This document shows positions 59,790 through 64,000 of a stretch of 64,000 nt of DNA, in pieces. Every line of letters starts with the position of its first letter. The stretch's first letter is position 1. The translations under genes and the position numbers were made by a program. The notes below the pieces were generated by a model, which ran no database searches, was not told the origin of the DNA, and worked only from the letters and a program-made list of their open reading frames with translations. The stretch comes from a bacterium YEK0313 (lineage in GTDB: Bacteria; Pseudomonadota; Alphaproteobacteria; Rhizobiales; Phreatobacteraceae), in contig CCMO02000001.1 in the NCBI GenBank assembly GCA_000751295.2, positions 2,901,501-2,965,500 on the forward strand. The letters are read 5' to 3'.

Positions 59790-61133
59790 ATGACCAAGCG
59801 CAAGATCAGTTTCGGCATCATGCTGCAGGGGCCGGGCGGCCACATGAATGCCTGGCGCCATCCGTCGAGTCCTGTCGATGCCAGCGTCAATCTCGACTTC
59901 TACATCGCCACAACGCTCAAGGCGGAAGCCGCCGGCATCGCCTTCGCCTTCGTCGCCGACGGGCTCTACATCAACGACAAGTCGATCCCGCATTTTCTCA
60001 ACCGTTTCGAGCCGCTGACCATCCTGTCGGCGCTGGCGACGCGCACGACCAAGATCGGCCTCGCCGGGACCGTGTCGACCTCCTATTCCGACCCCTTCAC
60101 GGTCGCGCGGCAGTTCGCCTCGCTCGATCAGATCAGCGGCGGCCGGGCCGGCTGGAACGTCGTGACCTCGCCGCTCGAAGGCTCGGGGCGCAACTATGGC
60201 CGGCCGCATCCCGAACACGAGCTGCGCTACGCGATCGCCGACGAATACCTCGAAGTGGCGCAGGGGCTCTGGGATTCCTGGGATGACGACGCCTTCGTGC
60301 GCGACCGGGCGACGGGCCGCTTCTTCGACCGCGGCAAGCTGCACCGTCTCGATCACAAGGGACGCTTCTTCCAGGTCGAAGGCCCCTTGAACATCGGCCG
60401 CTCGCGGCAGGGCCAGCCGGTCATTTTCCAGGCCGGCTCCTCGGACACCGGCATCAAGCTCGCCGGCAAATATGCCGATGCCGTCTTCACCCATTCGGCC
60501 TCGCTCGAGGAGACGCGCGGCTTCCTCGGCCAGGTCAAGGCGAGCGCCGTGGCGCATGGCCGTCCGGCGGAGGCCGTGAAGATCTATCCGGGCATCGGGC
60601 CGATCGTCGGCGAGACCCTGGCCGAGGCCGAGGCCAAATACGAGACGATCAAGAACCTCATCACGATCGAGGAGGCACTCGCCTATCTCGGCCGCTATTT
60701 CGACCATCACGACTTCAGCCAATATGCGCTGGACGCACCGTTCCCGGAGCTCGGCGACATCGGCCGCAACAGCTTCCGCTCCACCACGGACAGGATCAAG
60801 GAACGGGCCAGGGCGCGCGGCCTGTCGCTGCGCCAGGTCGCGCTCGAGGCGGCGACGCCGAAGCCCAATTTCATCGGCACGGGCAAGGACATCGCCGCCG
60901 AACTCGCGCGCTGGATCGATGCCGGCGCGGCCGACGGCTTCATCCTGGGCTTCCCGGTGATTGCCGAAGGGCTCGACGATTTCGTCAGGCTGGTGATCCC
61001 GGAGCTGGAGGCGCTCGGCCGCTACGACAGGGACCTGCCCGGCACGACGCTGCGCGACCATCTCGGGCTGCCGCGCAAGGCGAGCCGCCACGCCGCGGAG
61101 CAGCCTGCGCCGCGCCGGGCGGCCGGCCAATGA
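59790..61133 (+). CDS. FMN-dependent monooxygenase, NtaA/SnaA/DmoA-CmoJ family
   Basis: A 447-residue LLM enzyme of the long NtaA/DszA-type group, using FMNH2 from a separate reductase. Visible are ISFGIMLQGPGGHMNAWRH, FAFVADGLYIND, the motif QFASLDQISGGRAGWNVVTS and a late PVIFQAGSSDTGIKLAGKYAD. Members cleave C-S or C-N bonds, among them the CmoJ/YxeK enzymes that release cysteine from N-acetyl-S-(2-succino)cysteine. The stop overlaps the M20 gene start by 4 bp, which supports a joint reaction sequence. No flavin reductase gene is visible in the window. Confidence 0.9.
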   Translation: MTKRKISFGIMLQGPGGHMNAWRHPSSPVDASVNLDFYIATTLKAEAAGIAFAFVADGLYINDKSIPHFLNRFEPLTILSALATRTTKIGLAGTVSTSYSDPFTVARQFASLDQISGGRAGWNVVTSPLEGSGRNYGRPHPEHELRYAIADEYLEVAQGLWDSWDDDAFVRDRATGRFFDRGKLHRLDHKGRFFQVEGPLNIGRSRQGQPVIFQAGSSDTGIKLAGKYADAVFTHSASLEETRGFLGQVKASAVAHGRPAEAVKIYPGIGPIVGETLAEAEAKYETIKNLITIEEALAYLGRYFDHHDFSQYALDAPFPELGDIGRNSFRSTTDRIKERARARGLSLRQVALEAATPKPNFIGTGKDIAAELARWIDAGAADGFILGFPVIAEGLDDFVRLVIPELEALGRYDRDLPGTTLRDHLGLPRKASRHAAEQPAPRRAAGQ

Positions 61134-62338
61134 CCGTTCACGTGACCGGCGACCCGATCCGGCGGGCGATCGACGGCTTCGTCGACGACTTCATCGTGCT
61201 CCGGCGCGACCTGCACCGCTGGCCCGAGCTCGCCTTCGAGGAGCACGGGACCGGCGCGCGGATCGCCGGCCTGCTCGAGGGCTGGGGCTACGAGGTCACC
61301 CGTGGCATCGGGCGGACCGGCGTCGTCGGCACCCTGCGGTCGGGGCGGGCAGGGCGGGCGCTGGGCATCCGGGCCGATTTCGACGCCTTGCCGATCGACG
61401 AGGCGACCGGGCTCGACCATGCGAGCCGCCAGAAGGGCCGCATGCATGCCTGCGGCCATGACGGCCACACCGCGATCCTGCTCGCCGCGGCGCGTTATCT
61501 CGCCGAGACGAGGCGTTTCGACGGCACGCTGCACCTGTTCTTCCAGCCGGCCGAGGAGGTCGGCGGCGGTGCTCGGGCGATGCTCGGCGATCGGCTGTTC
61601 GAGCGCTTTCCGGTCGAGGCGGTGTTCGCCCTGCACAACTGGCCGGGCGTGCCGGCCGGCCGGTTCGGCTTCGTCGAGGGCGCAGCCATGGCCGCGGTCG
61701 ACCGGGCGCTGATCCGCGTCCGCGGCAAGGGCGGGCACGGCGCCGAGCCGCAGCATGCGGTCGATCCGGTCGTGGCCAGCGCCCATGTCGTCACCGCCCT
61801 GCAGACGCTGGTCTCGCGCAATGTCGATCCGCGCGAGGCGGCGGTGGTGACGATCGGCGCGATCCATGGCGGCGATGCCGCCAACGTCATTCCCGACCAT
61901 GTCGACCTGAAGGCGACGATCAGGACGTTCCAGCCGCATGTCCGCGACCTCGTCGAGCGCCGGCTGCCCGCCCTTGTCGAGGCGCAGGCGGCAAGTTTCG
62001 GCGCCGAGGCGGACATCAGCTACCAGCGCGGCTTTCCCGCCGTGGTCAACGATCCCGGCGCCCTGGCCTTCGCGCGCGAGACCCTTCTTGCGACACAGGG
62101 GCGGCAGGCGGTCGTCGCCGATTTCGCGCCACGCACGGCGAGCGAGGACTTCGCCTTCCTGCTGGAGCAGCGGCCCGGCGCCTTCATCTTCGTCGGCAAC
62201 GGGCCTTCGGCGCCGCTGCACAGCCCCCGCTACGATTTCAACGACGCGATCATCGCGCCGGCCGCCGCCTTCTGGGCCGCCCTGGCCGAGCGCTTCCTGG
62301 CCGCGCCGGCCCTGGCCGCCGCCGCTTCCGTCTCCTGA
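61130..62338 (+). CDS. M20 family amidohydrolase (N-acyl-amino acid deacylase, hippurate hydrolase-like)
   Basis: A 402-residue metal-dependent enzyme of the M20D group. Motifs are LHRWPELAFEEHGT, MHACGHDGHTAILLAAA with metal cysteine and histidine, FQPAEEVGGGARAML with the catalytic glutamates and ALHNWPGVPAG. It should remove an acetyl group from an N-acetyl amino acid. ATG at 61130 overlaps the monooxygenase stop. In the Bacillus yxe and snaA operons an M20 enzyme deacetylates N-acetylcysteine at the last step; the same role is likely here. Confidence 0.92.
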   Translation: MTVHVTGDPIRRAIDGFVDDFIVLRRDLHRWPELAFEEHGTGARIAGLLEGWGYEVTRGIGRTGVVGTLRSGRAGRALGIRADFDALPIDEATGLDHASRQKGRMHACGHDGHTAILLAAARYLAETRRFDGTLHLFFQPAEEVGGGARAMLGDRLFERFPVEAVFALHNWPGVPAGRFGFVEGAAMAAVDRALIRVRGKGGHGAEPQHAVDPVVASAHVVTALQTLVSRNVDPREAAVVTIGAIHGGDAANVIPDHVDLKATIRTFQPHVRDLVERRLPALVEAQAASFGAEADISYQRGFPAVVNDPGALAFARETLLATQGRQAVVADFAPRTASEDFAFLLEQRPGAFIFVGNGPSAPLHSPRYDFNDAIIAPAAAFWAALAERFLAAPALAAAASVS

Positions 62339-62352
62339 AAGGGTTCGCACCG

Positions 62353-62910
62353 ATGAGCACCATCACCGTTCTCTACACGACCACGCTCGATCCGCGCGCC
62401 AGGCCGCTCATCGACGACCTCATCCACGAATATGACAGCCGCTACGGCAATATTCCCGGCCGGGAAGGGGCGGTGGTCGAGCTCAACCGCTATCCGCCCG
62501 CCGCCTTCGCGCCACCGGACGGCAACTTCCTGCTGCTCGTGCGCGACGGCGAGGCCATCGCCGGCGGCGGCTTCAAGCGCTACGACGCGATCACGGCCGA
62601 GCTCAAGCGGGTCTGGACGCGGCGCGACCTGCGCCGGCAGGGGCTGGCGGCGCGCGTGCTGGCCGAGCTCGAGGCCCAGGCGCTGCGCCAGGACTACCGG
62701 CGCCTCTATCTGACCACCGGTTTCCGCCAGCCGGAGGCGGTCGGGCTCTATCTCGCCAACGGCTACCGCGCCGAGTTCGATCCGAAGGCCGATCCGGAAA
62801 CGCTGCAGAAGCTGCCCTTCACCAAGGTGCTGACGGCGGCGGCGCGCCCGGCCGGGGGCGACCGGCCCGATGCGCCGGGCACGGCGGCCTCGGGCAGCCG
62901 TGCCGCCTGA
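62353..62910 (+). CDS. GNAT family N-acetyltransferase
   Basis: A 185-residue acetyl-CoA-dependent transferase. The acetyl-CoA binding motif is RVWTRRDLRRQGLAARVLAELEAQA (R-R-x-G-x-A core), followed by YLTTGFRQPEAVGLYLANGY. It lies 14 bp after the M20 gene. In the sulfur-salvage operons of Bacillus a GNAT enzyme first acetylates S-modified cysteine; with the adjacent monooxygenase and deacetylase the full three-step set is present. The alanine-rich tail beyond about residue 165 is not part of the fold. Confidence 0.88.
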   Translation: MSTITVLYTTTLDPRARPLIDDLIHEYDSRYGNIPGREGAVVELNRYPPAAFAPPDGNFLLLVRDGEAIAGGGFKRYDAITAELKRVWTRRDLRRQGLAARVLAELEAQALRQDYRRLYLTTGFRQPEAVGLYLANGYRAEFDPKADPETLQKLPFTKVLTAAARPAGGDRPDAPGTAASGSRAA

Positions 62911-62929
62911 CCTTTCGGGATCCACGCTC

Positions 62930-64000
62930 ATGACCCTCGTCAACGATGCCACGCGTGTTGCCAGCGCGCCGCCGCAGAACCCGGCGCCGCCTTCGGGATC
63001 CTATCGGATCGTCAAGGCACGCTATCCGGGCCGGACCGCCGGCACCGTCTTCGCGGCGCTGGTGATCGCGTTCGTGCTGCATTCCGTTCTCGCCAATCCG
63101 CGCTGGGGCTGGGACGTCTTCGCCGAATGGTTCTTCGCCGAGCCGGTGCTGCTCGGGCTCGGCCGGACGCTGCTCCTGACTGTGCTCGGGGCCTTTTTCG
63201 GCTTCACCCTCGGGACCGCACTGGCGCTGGCGCGCGTCTCCGGCTCGCCGCTGCTCGCGGCCCTGTCCTGGACCTTCACCTGGCTGTTCCGGTCGATCCC
63301 GCTCATCGTGCTGCTGCTGATCCTCAACAATCTCGGCTATCTCTACGAGACCGTGGCGCTCGGCGTGCCCTTCACCGGCATCAGCTTCTTCTCCTACCAG
63401 ACGACGCAACTGATCACGCCCTTCGCGGCCGCCATCATCGGCCTGACGCTGAATCAGGCGGCCTTCACCTCCGAGATCATCCGCGGCGGCCTTCTGTCGG
63501 TCGACCAGGGGCAACTGGAGGCGGCTGCGGCACTCGGCCTGCCGCGTTCGCGCCAGGCATTCCGGATCGTGCTGCCGCAGGCGATGCGCGCGATCGTGCC
63601 GCCGGCCTTCAACGACATTATCGGCCTCGCCAAGGGCACCTCGAATGCCTACATCCTGGCGCTGCCGGAGCTGTTCTACACGATCCAGATCATCTACCGC
63701 CGCAATCTGGAGGTCATCCCGCTCTTGATGGTGGCGACCGTCTGGTACCTCGTCCTGCTCTCGGTCCTCTCCGCCGTCCAGTATTTCATCGAGCGCCACT
63801 ATGCGCGCGGCGCGGTGCGCAATCCGCCGCCGCCGGTCATCCGCACGCTCGTCGGCTGGCTCGGCGGGCTGCGCTTCGTGCCCGACGGCCTGCCGCTCGT
63901 GGCTGGCGCGCCTCCGGCGCCCGCGCCAGGAGGCCCTGCGCGACGGCCAGGTGGCGATCCACAATGTCTCCAAGAGCTTCGGGGCGCTGAAGGTGCTCGA
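62930..64000 (+). CDS. Polar amino acid (cystine/His/Gln-type) ABC permease, running into ATPase sequence, 3' end outside window
   Basis: From ATG 62930 a HisM/GlnP-type inner-membrane permease: a non-membrane head, then membrane segments and the EAA loop GQLEAAAALGLPRSRQAFRIVLPQAMRAIVPP. The permease part ends near 63870. From about 63900 another frame reads WLARLRRPRQEALRDGQ and VAIHNVSKSFGALKVL, the start of a polar amino acid ATPase. The permease frame has no stop before the window end, so either the proteins are fused with a frame change in the linker or the sequence has an error. Fused permease/ATPase proteins of this class exist. Confidence 0.82.
   Translation, partial: MTLVNDATRVASAPPQNPAPPSGSYRIVKARYPGRTAGTVFAALVIAFVLHSVLANPRWGWDVFAEWFFAEPVLLGLGRTLLLTVLGAFFGFTLGTALALARVSGSPLLAALSWTFTWLFRSIPLIVLLLILNNLGYLYETVALGVPFTGISFFSYQTTQLITPFAAAIIGLTLNQAAFTSEIIRGGLLSVDQGQLEAAAALGLPRSRQAFRIVLPQAMRAIVPPAFNDIIGLAKGTSNAYILALPELFYTIQIIYRRNLEVIPLLMVATVWYLVLLSVLSAVQYFIERHYARGAVRNPPPPVIRTLVGWLGGLRFVPDGLPLVAGAPPAPAPGGPARRPGGDPQCLQELRGAEGAR

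Noticed and set aside
62819..63973. Long minus-strand open frame of about 380 codons opposite the permease
   Set aside because: Its translation is Arg/Asp/Gly/Gln-rich low-complexity typical of antisense frames in GC-rich DNA, while the plus strand encodes a clear permease.
1..64000. tRNA, rRNA, integrase, insertion sequence or plasmid origin
   Set aside because: Reading both strands I found no cloverleaf, transposase or integrase motif, or iteron cluster that I could support.

Overview
The window is GC-rich (roughly two thirds G+C), densely packed and rich in metabolism and transport genes. It looks like chromosomal DNA of an alphaproteobacterium of the order Hyphomicrobiales (Rhizobiales). 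The reasons are several Liv-type ABC importers, many GntR/IclR/RpiR/Rrf2 regulators, a haem-uptake locus with hemP and an IsdG-fold monooxygenase next to an Irr-like box, and palindromic intergenic repeats of the kind common in that order. I saw no rRNA, tRNA, prophage, insertion sequence or CRISPR array. The genus cannot be named from the sequence alone.

Layout, left half. 1-4574 (+): the end of a Liv-type importer (LivM, LivG, LivF) with two short-chain dehydrogenases and a polysaccharide-deacetylase-fold hydrolase, closed by a terminator. 4685-6428 (+): tryptophan 2,3-dioxygenase with a GntR regulator. 6648-8351 (+): glutathionyl-hydroquinone reductase and a TrhA/hemolysin III membrane protein. 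8359-10565: a beta-alanine:pyruvate-type aminotransferase whose 3' end is repeated four times in tandem, divergent from an XRE-cupin regulator. 10820-12653: an Lrp/AsnC regulator divergent from a lysine-dehydrogenase-like enzyme. 12678-19467: a gamma-glutamyl/amide catabolic cluster (N-formylglutamate amidohydrolase-like, glutamine synthetase-like, isochorismatase-like, RpiR, peptide-binding protein) divergent from an M20 peptidase. 19617-21548: a serine hydrolase, a small membrane protein and two gene fragments. 21586-29880 (-): alpha/beta hydrolase, acyl-CoA synthetase, a complete Liv importer and its FadR-type regulator, with matching operator palindromes at both ends.

Layout, right half. 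30060-37981: haem uptake (Rrf2 regulator, hmuV, hmuU, hmuT, hemP; then, divergently, a TonB-dependent receptor, a frameshifted tonB, an IsdG-like haem monooxygenase and a HutX-like haem carrier), closed by a strong terminator. 38198-39811: GMC oxidoreductase. 40097-45144 (-): deacetylase-fold hydrolase, SDR, ketopantoate-reductase-like enzyme, MFS transporter and IclR regulator. 45336-52094 (-): a beta-keto acid cleavage enzyme (BKACE), a 3-hydroxy-acid dehydrogenase, a rare LivM-LivG-LivF triple fusion, LivH and a Tat-exported binding protein, with a divergent GntR gene and an SDR.

53986-64000 (+) is the most interesting part. An SsuACB-like importer is translationally coupled to an ApsR-like flavoprotein and a two-cluster ferredoxin. 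It is followed by two luciferase-like flavin monooxygenases, an M20 aminoacylase, a GNAT acetyltransferase and a polar amino acid permease that runs into ATPase sequence. The second half has the gene set of the Bacillus yxe/snaA routes, which recover cysteine from S-modified cysteines by N-acetylation, flavin-dependent C-S cleavage and deacetylation. The likely overall job is scavenging organic sulfur, with a redox pair whose role is not known to me.
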